The translations under genes and the position numbers were made by a program. From Excoecaria cochinchinensis (lineage: Eukaryota > Streptophyta > Magnoliopsida > Malpighiales > Euphorbiaceae): DNA of 64,000 bases. Below are positions 22,309 through 34,640 of this stretch, in pieces. Location of the stretch: contig CANTUQ010000055.1 of the NCBI GenBank assembly GCA_947683425.1, positions 22,934,001 to 22,998,000 of the forward strand, written 5' to 3'. Position 1 is the stretch's first letter. Each line of letters starts with the position of its first letter. The notes under the pieces are model-generated. The model searched no databases. It saw nothing but the letters and a program-made list of their open reading frames with translations, and was not told the origin of the DNA.

Positions 22309-22736
22309 TGTAACACCCCAACCCATACGTAGGCAAACCCATCCATGAGGGAGTAGGAAGCCGTACGAGTAGGTGTGTTTCCGAACAGAAGCGATACAAA
22401 GCGTATATAAATACAGAAGAATTTAAAACTTGAGGAGTACAACAGAACGTACATACTTCACAAACGCATGTACACTAAGCAGAAACATACAGATGTGAAA
22501 GTTTACTACCATACAACAGAAGTTACAAACAGAAGATAAAATAGAGGAAATTCTTAGCAGCAAATATTTACGTGGTCCAGAATATTACATAAGTATCTTT
22601 ACATGATATTACATATGCATTTTATACAGAATTACAAAATCCAAATAAAGAAGCTGAACAAAATCCCAAAACTCCTACCTCCTATGTGGCCAACCCTTGC
22701 AGATGTGCGACTCGAACCGGACCAGACCTACCACCT

Positions 22737-22775
22737 GCACGGGAAAAAGAACCCGTGCTAAGCGATAATGCTTAG
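22737..22775 (-). promoter_or_regulatory. Two-hairpin LTR module in LTR C
   Basis: GCACGGG...CCCGTGC (22737-22758) overlaps by one base CTAAGCG-ATAA-TGCTTAG (22758-22775), then TGGGG. One G-T pair replaces G-C in the second stem. Distance to the LTR 3' end is 428 bp. Confidence 0.6.
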
Positions 22776-23244
22776 TGGGGAGAACAAACATAATAATAGG
22801 GACGGCCATTCACATTGGTCGTCAAGGCATAACACACACGAATATCATACACACCTAGTTCTTACCGAGAAATATATATACATGCTTACATATAACTGCT
22901 ATGCATTCAATTGTTTCTAATCATCTTCATATACTCATACGTGTGACACAAACCAAATCAAACATCACCATACAGGACGTAAGTATGTTCATGCATAACT
23001 GCATATATGCTTTACATGCGTGCAATTACCTATACATTACACTTCTGCGGCACAACATTAATCTTTAACATAAGCAACTATACAATATTGCATTCAAATC
23101 ATAGTATTCCAGAGAGCCAATAAGTCTGCACTTATTAATTCACATAACCATAATCATAACTGATCAGAATCGCATGCTTATAAACACAACATAACAAATT
23201 ATACACCTGCTGACTCACAATAGTGGATATCGAGTAACTGAGTT

Positions 23245-23476
23245 GTACCGTACGGGTACGAATCGAACACATAAGGTACCTTACGGGTACTAATCGAACA
23301 CATAATATATTGTACCTTACAGGTACGAGTCGAAAAGCAACATCATTTTTTTTCCACATTCCGAAAACATTTCACATAAATGGGTTCGCGAGGAACCAGC
23401 CAGGGACCTGATCGGGGTCCATTCGTCCAAAGGGCGCTGCAGCTACACTTATATAGACTCTATTAGGCATGCCTAA
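23245..23476 (-). repeat. Hairpin array in LTR C
   Basis: GTACC-GTACG-GGTAC (23245-23259), GGTACC-TTAC-GGGTAC (23275-23290), GTACC-TTACA-GGTAC (23312-23326), GGTTC-GCGAG-GAACC (23383-23397), GGAC...GTCC (23404-23420) and TTAGGCATGCCTAA (23463-23476). Confidence 0.65.
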
Positions 23477-23701
23477 CTATCCAATAGACTGACTCTCGCA
23501 GGTGATGCGTAATACAAATCATGCCTCATATCATGATGTATAAATTAACATATCACATTCACATAATTAATAACATTGTCCATGCATAATACATCCAATT
23601 ATATTAATGTACTTCATAAAATAATCCAAGTATAAACCTAAAGGCATCACAATTTCGGAATTCAAACATTGGAATCACAAAAGAAACTCAATTTGAAAAC
23701 C

Positions 23702-24040
23702 AGGAGTGTCGCGATCACGACGGATGTCGCGGTCGCGACAGAGGCGACTTGGCCCAGGTCGTGATCACGGCAACCTTCGCGATCTCATGAGGGAAACTAT
23801 ACACATCTCACTGTCGCGCTCGCGACAGTGAGCTGCTAGCCCGATCTGTCGCACTCACGCTCGAGAGCGCGCTCGCGATAGTGGATCGCCCAATTCAAAT
23901 CGACAGCCAAGCGCTCTGTCGCGCTCGCGACAGGGGCTCTGCTGCATGGCTCGGCAGTGAGCTCGGACGCATGCGAGGGCTACTTTCACTGGGCTTTGTC
24001 GCGACCTCGCGACAATGTTGCACTTGCGACAGAGTCATGA
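23702..24040 (-). repeat. CG-centred palindrome cluster in LTR C
   Basis: About ten units of the type TGTCGCGNTCGCGACA. Perfect copies CTGTCGCGCTCGCGACAG occur at 23812-23829 and 23916-23933. The stem (GTCGCG) differs from clusters in LTRs A, D, E and F. Confidence 0.75.
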
Positions 24041-26131
24041 ATTCCAACCCTTACACGAATAAATCTGCTGAAAACTCCACTTCACAATACCCAATCTCAA
24101 ACAAAACATCAGAACATCAACTTACCTCATCTCCAGTAAGCCACACATCATTGACAACACAAACACAACATCAATACCAAGAATCCCATATAAATCATGC
24201 CACTAACAATATCCATTTACACATCTACAATATCAGCAATATTCGTCATTCATTTCAATCGCACCCACGTTATGCATTCATATATACGGTACAACCTGCC
24301 TAGGTTACTCATGAGATCAGCACATATCAACACTCATCCATAAACCATCCTTCACAGAGTTATCTCTATTGTTATTCACTAGTTAGATCACCAATCCTAA
24401 CCATACTCATACGTTTTTCTCGGAGATAACTACTTATGTAACCATTTAATTACCCTAAACAGGCATAGTAAGCTGAGGGGGAGCGTAGGGGATGGAATCG
24501 GACCAACCAAGGGCCCAAAAATAAATAAATAAAGGCTAATACAGGTTTTTCTGTTGTGAGGTCGCGACCCTTGTCGCGCTCGCGATAGAGGCTCACCTCA
24601 GCTACCCAAACAGACTGCTTTATGCCCCTGACTTGTGTTGCCTAAACCAACCCCTAACCCTCATTTTTAGCCAAAACTACCTTCTTAACAAATGTTCCCT
24701 AGGATGTTAAAGTTCAAATACAACAAATTTCAGATCAATGGGACATCTACAGATTCAGATAGGATCTAAACAACCTATAGTGCTCCCCTAAACCCGGCCA
24801 GAGAAGATAGCTCTACTTCATGACCACATTTGAGATCCTTAAATGTAAAATTAGCTCAAACCTATTTCTAAGACATTTTTAGGTATTTGTCTTAGCTTTC
24901 GAACGGAACTAGTTTTATATCCATAGGAGTTCTAAAACTGACAATTCGACCTAATAACCGAAGAAAGGTCAAGTGCATTCTAACCCAGTTTTCACCCAAA
25001 AACCTATTCACATGCACCAATGAATAAATGAAACCAACACTCACTACTATCATCATATATCATCAATAACACATTCAAGAAACTTATAATACACATAAAT
25101 ATACTAAAATTCATACATAAAATGGAGAGTTTCCCAAACTTGGAAATCGAAGATCCAAAGTCACTTTCTAGCTTCTATCTACAATCTTTTCCTTTCCCTT
25201 GAGCTTCCTCTTGTTACCACCAACTTGCACAAACAAAAACCCAGAAAATCACTCAATCCAAACTCTAACATATCCTAATCAAAAGCAAGTAAAGGAGGAG
25301 AAGAACCACGCACAAACACAAGCCAAACTAACTCTTACCTCTCCAATCTTGCTCTAATACTCACCCAAAACCACCTCTAAACAAGCACCACATCCAGCCA
25401 AAAGAGAAGCAAGGAGGAAGAGCAAAGAATGAGGAAAGGAAGAAGAAGAGGAAAAAGAAGATGAATGGCATGAGGAGGAAGAGGAGAACGGGAAGAGGAG
25501 GTGACTTACAGCTGGTTTCTCTCTCTTTACCCATTTAATTCCCACTTATCCCTTAAGCCACATGTCACTTTCCCATAGGTAGGTCAACCTAAGCTCACCT
25601 CAATTCCCATACTCTCACCTATACACAATTCATTTCCCTTAGTCATACCCTACTTCCCTATCTTATGCACACACACTAGTACCTCTTACAATAATATCTT
25701 CATAGTACTAAACTTAAGTCACACCTAACATTTCCTTATAACCCACTTTTCCCATTGGTCCAACTAATTCACTTTGACTTCTCTATTCAAGTCACCATAC
25801 ACACCCACATACTAACTCACTTCTCATAAAAATATCCTACATCTTTAATTCCATACCCATAATCCACTTGATAATTATTTCTCTTATGTAAATATCTCCA
25901 AGGTACCATACCTACAACCCACACTATAAAGTCTCTTAACCCACTTATATCCTACCTCCGTACACTACAAGCACACCATAATAATTCCTTCACTTAACTT
26001 ATTTAATTAATTTCTTAGCAAATAAATCCTTATTATCTATATTACTCATGTACAAATTATCGAATTACCCTCACTCACTCCGACTGAGCAAGCATATTCC
26101 GACTAGGCCCAGTTTGGGGTGTGACAGGAGT

Positions 26132-26447
26132 AGTGACCCAGAGCGAAAGGGTAGCTCCAAAAGCTGATAAGCCATAAGACCTCGCAGGAGGTCAAAAGGA
26201 AAAAGAGCCGGAGGAGGATCCGATAATGAGGCAACTGAAAGAGATCGGCTCAAATTTCAATCTGGGATTTATTGAGGCAGTCACCATCTTATAGGCAGAG
26301 GTTAGTGGAGGCTTTGTGTGAGACTATAGTGGCCACAACCATCTCACCTACGGAGCTGCTAGATGTAGTCAAAGGGGGTGCCGGAGAGAACGTAGTATTT
26401 AGAAATGCTAACTTGCAGGAGGAAGGTCGCAATCATAATCCCCCCTG
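26132..26447 (+). pseudogene. Decayed gag-pol linker of Ogre-like element
   Basis: Continues the coding strand after LTR C with broken frames, dense stops and a basic/acidic mix (GKRAGGGSDNEATERDRLK). No motif is secure. It precedes the protease in the usual Tat/Ogre order. Confidence 0.5.
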
Positions 26448-26975
26448 TACATAAGGGCTCAGTTCAATCAGAAACACACGGCGTGTGTCATGGTGGATGG
26501 TGATTCATCAATTAATGTATGCCCACTAGTGGCAATGGCGACTTTCGAGATAACGGAGGATATGCTGGCTAAGTCTAATTTGACGATCACGGCGTATGAC
26601 AACTCACTGGGGCAGGCATCTGGAACATTTAAAACTGTGGTCAAGACGAGGCCAGTTGAGACTGAGGTGAAATTCATGGTCCAACCTATTCCTCCCAATT
26701 GCTCAGCTCTTTTAGGCAGGCCTTGGTTCCATAAGCTGGGAGGGGTGCCCTCCACTCTACACCAAATGGTTAAGATTCCTCATGAGGGACAGGTTGTAAC
26801 TATAAGAGCTGCGAGGGAGAATCAGGTCTCAGTACTGGAGATTACAAGACAGCCTTTCAGCGGATTTCATGTCATCATGATAGAAGGAGAAGAACGTATA
26901 GAAGGAAGTCCTCAAGTGCTCAATATGATGAAGAGGATGTTGTTCCTCCCCGGTGCAGGTCTAGGTAAGAGCTAG
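26448..26975 (+). pseudogene. pol: Ogre-like aspartic protease (retropepsin) relic
   Basis: From about 26448 the frame reads AQFNQKHTACVMVDGDSSIN and then VCPL. The catalytic loop, normally D-[ND]-G-[ST], is rearranged to D-G-D-S, so activity is unlikely. Downstream NCSALLGRPWFHKLGGVPST and LHQ, and finally a G-patch-like PGAGLGK, are characteristic of Tat/Ogre proteases. It ends at TAG (26973), in phase with the RT frame. The protease would mature Gag-Pol. Confidence 0.85.
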
Positions 26976-28550
26976 CAGGGATTACGAACGGCCATTGCAA
27001 CTAGAGGCTAGAAGGATAAGAGGGGCCTTGGGTATAAAGGTGTCCTGAAGAAGGGCAAGAAGTCAGTGGATGAGATCCCCCATATCAGCAAAAACTTTGT
27101 GCCAGCAACTGCAGTATATGCTTACATGGGGGAAGCAGAACCGCAGTGGGTTGATGGAAAAATTGTGCCGGGTTTCGAGGTCTTCAATGATGTTTTTGAT
27201 TGGGACATTGGATTGATCAAGCCAGCAGAGGGTTTTTAGGATGAAGAAATCATGACCAAGAAGACAGTCTGGGACCGCGAAGCACTCGAAGAGGTTATTA
27301 CGGAGAACCTGATGACTGCCCAAGTGAATGGGAAAGCGAAGATGGAAGACAGAGCTACTAAGAGATAGGTTGAAGTCATACAAGGGGTTGCTGCAGTACC
27401 TCCAAAATGTCTGTTTGATTCATAACCATCAGTAGCAAGATCTGTGCCGGCGAAAGAAGTAGAAGAAAATAGTTTAGATTCTCTTTTTACACCTGAACTT
27501 TTTAATGATGTTGATGACATTTACAGTTCTGTTAATGAAATAAACAATTTTGCATACTTGTGCGATGTTTCTGATTATTTTATTATGCATAATCATTATC
27601 ATAATTCATTTATATTTGACATTGATTCAACTGATGCTACTCTGTTTAATCTTGGAACTTCAAAAAACCTGAAAGAAATCTTAATAACATCTAACATAAC
27701 TCCTGAAGAAAGAGAAAAATTTGACAGAATCTTAAGAAAACAAGAGAAAGTCTTTGCTTGGACCGATGAATATATGCCAGGAGTAGACTGTGAAATCACA
27801 GAACATGCCATCCCAACGTACCCAGACCATAAGCCAGTCAAGCAGAAGCTTAGGAGGCTTAGGCCAGAATGGGCAGATAAGGTAAAAGAGGAAATTCATA
27901 AACAGGTTGAGGCCAAGTTTTTTATTGAAGTACAATATCCAAAATGGTCGGCCAACGTCGTCCCAGTAGCCAAGAAGAACGGCAAGGTGCGCATGTGTGT
28001 GGACTATCTAGATCTGAACAAGGCTTGTCTGAAGGACGACTTCCGATTCCCTCATATTGATGTGTTAGTAGACAGTGCAGTGGCTTGCATGATGTACAGT
28101 TTCGTGGATGGTTATGCAGGCTACAATCAAAGTCTTAACAAGATAGCTGACCGAATCAAGACAGCCTTTATTACTGAGTACGGGACCTTTGCTTATAGGG
28201 TGATGCCATTTGGTTTGAAGAATGCAAGCGCGACTTATCAGAGAATGGTGACATGGATCCTAGATGACATGATCCACAAAGAAGTGGAAGTATACTTGGA
28301 TGATATGATGATCAAGTCAGCCACAAGAGAAGGTCATTTTGAGGCTTTAGAAAAGTTCTTTCAGAGGATCGGTAAGTACAACCTGCAATTGAACCCCAAG
28401 AAATGCATCTTTGGTGTCACTTCAGGGAAACTGTTAGGACATGTGGTCAGCCAGAGGGGGATTGAGATCAACCCGGACAAGGTCAAGACCATTCGAAAAA
28501 TGCTGGTGCCTCAGAAGGAAAAGGATGTCAGAAGTTTTTTGGGTAAGTAG
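26976..28550 (+). pseudogene. pol: Ogre-like reverse transcriptase (with N-terminal linker)
   Basis: One frame runs from the protease to 28550, broken by stops at 27009, 27237, 27366 (all TAG) and 27423 (TAA). The open part, 27444-28550 (368 codons), holds the RT palm and fingers: KNGKVRMCVDYLDLNKA, FVDGYAGYNQ (first catalytic Asp about residue 222), RVMPFGLKNASATYQRM and VEVYLDDMMIKS (catalytic YLDD about residues 284-287), then FGVTSGKLLGHVVSQRGIE and VRSFLGK. Residues are RT-like except L in YLDD, where V is usual. It stops at the start of the connection/RNase H domain, so it is truncated. Confidence 0.93.
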
Positions 28551-29090
28551 CATGTAAATCTGAACTATGCCCTATTACTGCTGTCGCCGGCCAGATGCCT
28601 ATTTCATCGAGTCCTGTTAATAACTGCGGGGCTGAGCACCCATCTCTTATACACACTAGTAGAAGTGACAGAATGAGTTCCGAAGGAAGGAATGACAGAC
28701 TTCACCGGTAATTTAGCCTAGAGAACATGATATCTAGAAGCAAAAGCTGAAGACAGAACTCCACCTCAAAAAGGTAGACGGAGTCTCACCACATCTTGGG
28801 TCATCCTAAGCTGTCGAGCACAGCGGGCTGTGATATAAAAAGTGACTTTGTGAAGCCCGCATAGGGGAACACAGCCCGAAGAGCCATTGACTATCGCGGT
28901 AGAGAGAGGAAGCCAAACATTCATGAAACTGATATGCTCGTCTATTACCTCGCTAAGTCTGGAGATGCCCTCGTCGAGAGTCGCAAATGAGTACAGTTGT
29001 TGACGGGGGAGGAAGTGCTTCAGGGAATATTGACTGATAACCCTGGGAGGAGGTTCTGACAGCAGTTTCAGCTTTTCTTACAGCCATATC
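28551..29090 (+). mobile_element. Collapsed remainder of pol (no RNase H/integrase recognised)
   Basis: The roughly 540 bp after the RT stop correspond in position to RNase H and integrase, which need about 2 kb. I find no RNase H acidic motif and no HHCC or DDE motif on either strand. A large internal deletion plus decay is the simplest reading. Confidence 0.5.
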
Positions 29091-29109
29091 TGAAAATAAT
29101 AAATAAATA

Positions 29110-29187
<78 letters not shown>

Positions 29188-29350
29188 GAAAAAAATAAAA
29201 TAATAATACATAAAAGCTGATGGAGTGAGTTGGATTCACCCCAGGCAAAAGTAAGGCATAGGGTTGTGTGAAAATTCGAAAAGGACGCATTTCTCGCTAA
29301 GAAAAGCTAGTGTGAAAATCCACGAGGGACACACTACCTTTTAAATAATG
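29091..29350 (+). mobile_element. 3' non-coding segment of Ogre-like element with AAT microsatellite
   Basis: An (AAT)n tract (about 29110-29185) is followed by GGCATAGGGTTGTGTGAAAA, AAAAGCTAGTGTGAAAATCC and CACACTACC. These match, on the opposite strand, 57010-57120 in the complete element at 53659-63763. This fixes the segment as post-pol, pre-PPT sequence. Confidence 0.7.
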
Positions 29351-29990
29351 ATGTACCTGGAGTAATAAGGGGCTCCCAGAGAAGGAAGAGGAGGAATCAG
29401 CACGAACAAAATCTAGGCCCAGAGTAGTCTCGACAAGGATCAATGGGAAAGGGGTTAGCCCATGATGAAAATCATCCATAATCCCGATTAGATGAAGGTC
29501 ACTGGTTAGCTCCTCTAAAGTCACGGTCAAATACCTTATGAGACAAAATAGGAATATGACACCGGTACGAAATGGGGGAACATCGGAGAAGTCCTCCAAT
29601 GCCTAAATCTTTGTCTCTAAGGCAACCCTGAGGGACCAACCGGGCCGCATCAAAAGGAGGAATGCTTAAGGCCAATGTGATGCCCCGGGTATGGATCAGA
29701 CCCCAACGAGGAATGCAGGGTAAGGCACTGCGAGGATACCACGACCCAATGATGGCAACAAACTCTTTAACAGGGGGTATATTTCCAAATAAGTGAATCT
29801 GAAGACATGAAAATAGGGGTCCCAGCGGGCTGTAGCCAGAAGGTGGTTGTGATCTATCCTCACTCTTCTCAGGAATTTCAGGCCGAAAAGTGGAGAATAA
29901 GAGGTATTTTACCAAGTTCGGGGGTTATCCAGAACTCGGTGCATCTTGGTGATGATAGACATAGACATTTCCCAGGTGTTGTAGCTAAGA
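29350..29990 (-). pseudogene. Antisense additional ORF (Tat-lineage type), degraded
   Basis: The minus strand shows two adjoining frames. One has RWDPYFHVFRF followed by EIYP; the other, a base off, continues PVKEFVAIIGSWYPRSALP, then LEELTSDLHLIG near 29520. The pattern W-D-P...F-x-F...E-[FY] recalls the additional ORFs of plant Tat elements, which lie either before gag or antisense between pol and the 3' LTR. A frameshift falls near 29790. Alternatively it is a piece of another minus-strand element. The domain call is tentative. Confidence 0.4.
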
Positions 29991-30513
29991 AATTAAAATT
30001 AACAAAGCAAAGTAAAGAAGAAAAGAGAGAAAAACCTAAAAAAGAAGCTTTGGCTGAGGCTCGGAGTGTCGAAAGTGCACAAAGTTCAAGGAAAAAGTGG
30101 TATTTGAAGGGAAGCGCTGACCAACGGGATGCCCATCTGTCGGTATTCCAATGGGAAGCCCGTCAATCAACTAGGTTGACCCTTGGGAGATCTATTTTTT
30201 TGCTTACTTCATACATGTCATGCGCATAAAATAATTTTTTGCAAATTTTTTTCGTCTTCAGAGTTTGACAGGGACAAGCATCGAGCACGAAAATCGAAAC
30301 AAATATTCAAGGAGTGAAAAAAAGGGCATTAATTGGTTAATTGATTCATTAATTAAACTAATTAATGAAGGGGGCGGACCGACCGACGGGGTGCCAGTCG
30401 ATCGGTGTAGGGACGGGCTGCCCGTCGGTCACGAAAAGTTATATAAGGTGCGCCCAGCGATGCCCCTTTAGTTTTCTCTTCTTCCTCCTTTTCTCTCTCG
30501 CAAAAACCCAATG
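29991..30513 (+). mobile_element. Promoter part of an Athila-like (?) LTR, interrupted by T1
   Basis: An LTR-like promoter region: CG palindromes with GACCGACGGG (about 30381) inverted as CCCGTCGGTC about 30 bp on, TATATAAG (30440-30447) and then a pyrimidine-rich stretch cut by the chromovirus at 30514. It resumes at 44304 as CGCCCCACTTCAC. The left boundary was not found. It does not match the Ogre LTRs, so it most likely belongs to the gag-bearing element at 45076. Confidence 0.45.
30440..30447 (+). promoter_or_regulatory. TATA box of the interrupted LTR
   Basis: TATATAAG lies about 65 bp before the T1 insertion and downstream of a CG-rich inverted repeat, the arrangement seen in other LTR promoters here. 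Confidence 0.45.
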
Positions 30514-32008
30514 TGTAATGGCCCGAATTGTACCCTAGTAGGAATGTGACTTATTAGGGGTAGTTGGATAAGTTTAATATATAGTCTACTAATCTTTGGA
30601 TTTAAGTGTATATAAATTGAGGACCCAATTGCATAAAGAAATAAGTTTAAGTGATCTATTAGCAATTATGCATGATTAAGAGTAAGCGTGGTTAATTATT
30701 GTAATAGAAACAGAATTTGGTTAATCATGATTAGGAAATCAAGTGGAGTGCATGTGTGCCTTTGTAGTGATGCCAACCAAATCCTTTGCATGCAAAGTAA
30801 GGGAAATGGTAGTGGAATCCAAGTGGAAAAATCTGTCCTTGCCACCTTAGCTCCCAAGTGAGAGAAAGTTCATTTTCTATATTTGGCCTTCATTTCTTCG
30901 GCTGCTCTTCTCCGTTATTTTCAAGCTTTCTTCTTTTCCATTAGTTAAGATATATAGAATTTTTGCTAAGTGATGAAGTGATCCTAAAGTGCATGTGAAT
31001 TGTCGGCTTTAAGGGTAAGTAGTTAGTACTTATTTTCTCTTTATCTTCTACTCTTTCTTGTGATGGATATTGGTAATTGATGCTTGGAATCCAATTCTTG
31101 AGATTGGACTTGGATTTATAGTTGAGGAAGTAAAGAGAATCAAAGGAGGAGAGAAGGTGGTTGATTAAGGAACTATGTGATTTCTAAGGAGCTAAGGAGA
31201 AGAGGTTTGGGAACTAACTATTGTTATGTGTGTGTAAATTAGTTTATTATGTGACAATTGAAAGATGATATAGTTGAAAGATATGGTTGATTTGTGTTGA
31301 AACTGATGATTGAATTGTTATGAGCTCAATGAAAGTATGAACCCTAGTTAGGGAAAAATTCTGTTTATATGTCACCAGACCTCCGTGTAGTGTTTTGGTC
31401 ATAACTAGAGTTTGTGAACTCCAACTTTAGTGATTGTTACGCCATTTAAACCATGACTCCTATACCTATAAAAGTCACAGAGATTACTATGAGCTCATTC
31501 TGGCTCTAAGACACCTAAAAATGGCAAAAAAAGTCGCATCTCTACCTTTGGTAGGCTCACTTGAATAGTTTGTATTGTTTAATGCATAACTGATGCATTA
31601 CAAGTCCAAATGACCTGAAAGTTGTCCTATTTAAAATAAAACATCCTAAGAAACAAATTTTCAAAAGGAAGTTTTTCCTAAAAATGTCGTTTACATGTCG
31701 GTTTAGGCTGAAAAAAATAGGTAGTGAAGCAGTCCTGAGTTTTGGCTACTGTTTTTCAAATTTTTAGTATGTCACGGTGACAAGCAGTTCATTGCCACCA
31801 TGACCAATGCCTAGAACAGGCAGAATGCTTATTTGTGGACCTCACGGTCACAACAAAGTCTGTAATGTCCCAAAAATTTCAGTATTTTTATTTAATAATT
31901 TGATGCGCTAAAATATTTATCTGAAATTAATTTTTGACGCATAAGAGTGGAATTTTCCTTAAAGTTGTTCAATTTAGTTGTTCAATTTAATTATTCAAAT
32001 AATTTTAA

Positions 32009-32072
<64 letters not shown>
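32009..32072. repeat. (AT)n microsatellite
   Basis: About 31 uninterrupted AT units in solo LTR S2, upstream of its GC-rich leader. Confidence 0.95.
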
Positions 32073-32075
<3 letters not shown>

Positions 32076-34479
32076 TATGTTTACATGCAAATAATTAAGA
32101 AAATAATAAATAAAGAAATAATCAGTAAATGGACAACTAAATAAATTATAGCATATAATTTTAGTTATGGGTCTAGAATTAGGGAGGAATTAAGAGAAGA
32201 AAATAAAATAGAAAGGGGAACACGGTGAGCAGATCGGGAAAGAAAAAGAGAGGGAGAGAGGGACGGCGGAGCACGGTGGAAGGGGCGAGCGGCTGGCGCT
32301 GGTCGACGGCGAGCAACCGGACTCCTCGCCGTTGCTGATCGCAGGTGTCTTCTTCCCCATTGCGACGTCGTCGTTTCAGAAAAAGGGGAGGAAAAATCGG
32401 GAGTTCTTCAGCGTTTTTCGGCGAACTCCGGTGGCGGTTGACGACAAGAAGGGCACCGTGGGATTCCTGGTGGCCAGACGAAGCTTCCGGTGGCCATGGA
32501 TCCTCCTCAATCGCCGGTGACGAGCAGATCAGAGAGAGAGGAACCGAAGCTTCTCTTGCGTTTTCCGGCGAGCTCCGACGGCGAGAGGCGACACGAGTGG
32601 TGCGACTGGACTCAAGGCGGCCAGGCGAACATCCCGGTGGCTGCGGATCATCCTCACTCGCCGGCGATAAGGAGATCGGCGTTGGGAAGAACCGAAACTG
32701 CCGACATCGATTCCGGCGAAATAGAGAGCAGTCACGGCGCATGATCACCGAAAATGGAAACCCGAGGCTTCGAGCTCTCTCTCGGTGGTTTCGGTGCCTC
32801 TGGTGGAGCTCCGGCGAGACTCCAGTGAGGCTCCGGCGACGGTGAAGGGACCAAAAATAGCAGAAAATTGGTATGTGGCCACCAAAATTACCTTTCTAAG
32901 TGATTTATCCATAAGTAAAATTTATTACGAGTGATTTTACTAAATGCATTATGTGAAGAAATGTATTTGTGGGATTATTTTTGACAGTAGGGATCAAAAG
33001 GTATACTGACATTAATTTCTATTGAGCTGATTTTAATGAATACTTATTAAATATGCATGGTTAGACCATTTAAACAAGAACTAAACAAAGGAGGCTGAAA
33101 TAATTGATAGTGCTTAGAACTAAGTCTTGGCCAATTTATTTAGTAATAATTTTTAGTTGAATCTTGATAAGAAATGAACCAACGAAGCATAAAATGACTA
33201 GATGAGTATGAAATGAATGATAAATTGTAACAAAATAATTTTGATTGGTGAAAATTTAAGATGAACTAAAATGTTTAAAATGTTTGATGAATAATTTGCT
33301 AATGTACATAGGACTTTTAGTGTATGTATATAGGTGTCTGAAATATGAATTCATTGTATATCATTTTGTTAGAATAAGGGAAAAATAATGAAACTAGAAT
33401 TGAATATACATAACAAATAAAAAAAGTGATTTGAAAATAGTAGGAAACAATATATCAGTATGTTATGCATGAAATTAAAAAGTAAGAGCATAATTTGATT
33501 AATTATGTTGTACATAAGGAATAATTGATGAGGGAATTAGAAATAAAACTTAAGGAATAGATAGTGTATTTTGACCTAATATGTGTAATTAATAATTAAA
33601 GATTTTATTTGATTTAAATGTCATAATAATATTGGTGTAAAACAATATAAAAGAACTTGAGGTAGTTATGTGATTTTGGGTACGTATATTTTGTTTAAGC
33701 AAAACTTATGCTTATATATATAATTGTATTCCAAAATGTATGTATAAATAGGGTGGTTCTTATAATGTCACCACTAATGTATTTATGTGTATATGTGGTC
33801 TTGAACAATGCGGATTAATTGGAAGAAATTGTATTAAGGTGAAATTTAATATAATATATATAGAATCAGAAAATCAATTACCTTGTTAAGAAAGTTAGAG
33901 TGTTAAACTATAGCTAAAAGTAAACAAGGGTTATACGTGTTTAAATGGGGTAAATTGTAAGAAGGATTGGATTAATGAAAAATAGTGCATCCCTATATAA
34001 ACAATAATGTATTAATGATATGGTATGAAATAAACTTAATTTGACGAAATAAAATGAAAATGAACTGAAATGGAAAGAAAGAGTAGTGGCAGAATGTATA
34101 CTGGTATAAATGAGGTATATTATTATTGTTAACATATTTTAAATGTATAAATATGATTAATGGCTTGCTGTGAAGCTAAATTAGTGAAATGTGGTAAATA
34201 AATGGAATGTTATGAGAAAATGATGATGGATGATACCGGGATTATTTCTGAAAAATTGAATTGAAATGTATATCGATCTTATTTTATGTAAAGATCAAAG
34301 TTTGGATTTGTTTAAATAACATTTATTAATGTGGCCCTATTCGATCAGCTGGTAGTCAAGTCTATTTCAGGATATAGTGGCTAGCCATAGGGACATAAAA
34401 CCGCGGGAGTAAGCATGACATCTCACTATCTTTATAGGTCATTGATGACCTATTCTGTATTTTTAAAAGTATCTGTACT

Positions 34480-34640
34480 GGAATGTACTGGAGTAATCTT
34501 TCGGGATTCTTCAGGTTTGGAATGTACAGGAGTAATCCTTCGGGATTCTTCAGGTTTGGAATGTACTGGAGTAATCTTTCGGGATTCTTCAGGTTTGGAA
34601 TGTACTGGATTGATCCTCTAAGGTCTCTCCAGGTTATTGT
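34480..34640 (+). repeat. 39-bp tandem hairpin repeat in S2
   Basis: GGAATGTAC starts at 34480, 34519, 34558 and 34597, giving four units with a 39-bp period. Each contains a small hairpin, e.g. AATCC-TTCGG-GATT, then CTTCAGGTTT. It occupies the place where other LTRs have their hairpin array. Confidence 0.85.

Larger units (their letters stand above)
22309..26126 (-). mobile_element. Solo LTR C (chromovirus) inside Ogre gag-pol
   Basis: A 3818-bp LTR, TGTAACACCCCAACCC (22309) to TTTGGGGTGTGACA (26126), with perfect target duplication GGAGT (22304-22308, 26127-26131). Minus orientation. Two-hairpin module 22737-22775, hairpin array 23245-23420, TTAGGCATGCCTAA 23463-23476 and a long CG cluster 23702-24040 with CTGTCGCGCTCGCGACAG at 23812-23829 and 23916-23933. 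The remainder (24040-26126) is A/C-rich LTR sequence without domains; the frame at 23881-24303 is only a translation of the palindromes. Confidence 0.93.

Noticed and set aside
28643..28655. TCTCTTATACACA, resembling part of a Tn5 mosaic end used in library preparation
   Set aside because: Only 13 bases match and the flanks continue decayed element sequence; chance similarity is more likely than adapter contamination.
32179..32845. Overlapping 160-190-codon open frames on both strands in GC-rich sequence
   Set aside because: They lie in the GC-rich leader of solo LTR S2. Frames open on both strands together and no domain is seen; base composition explains them.
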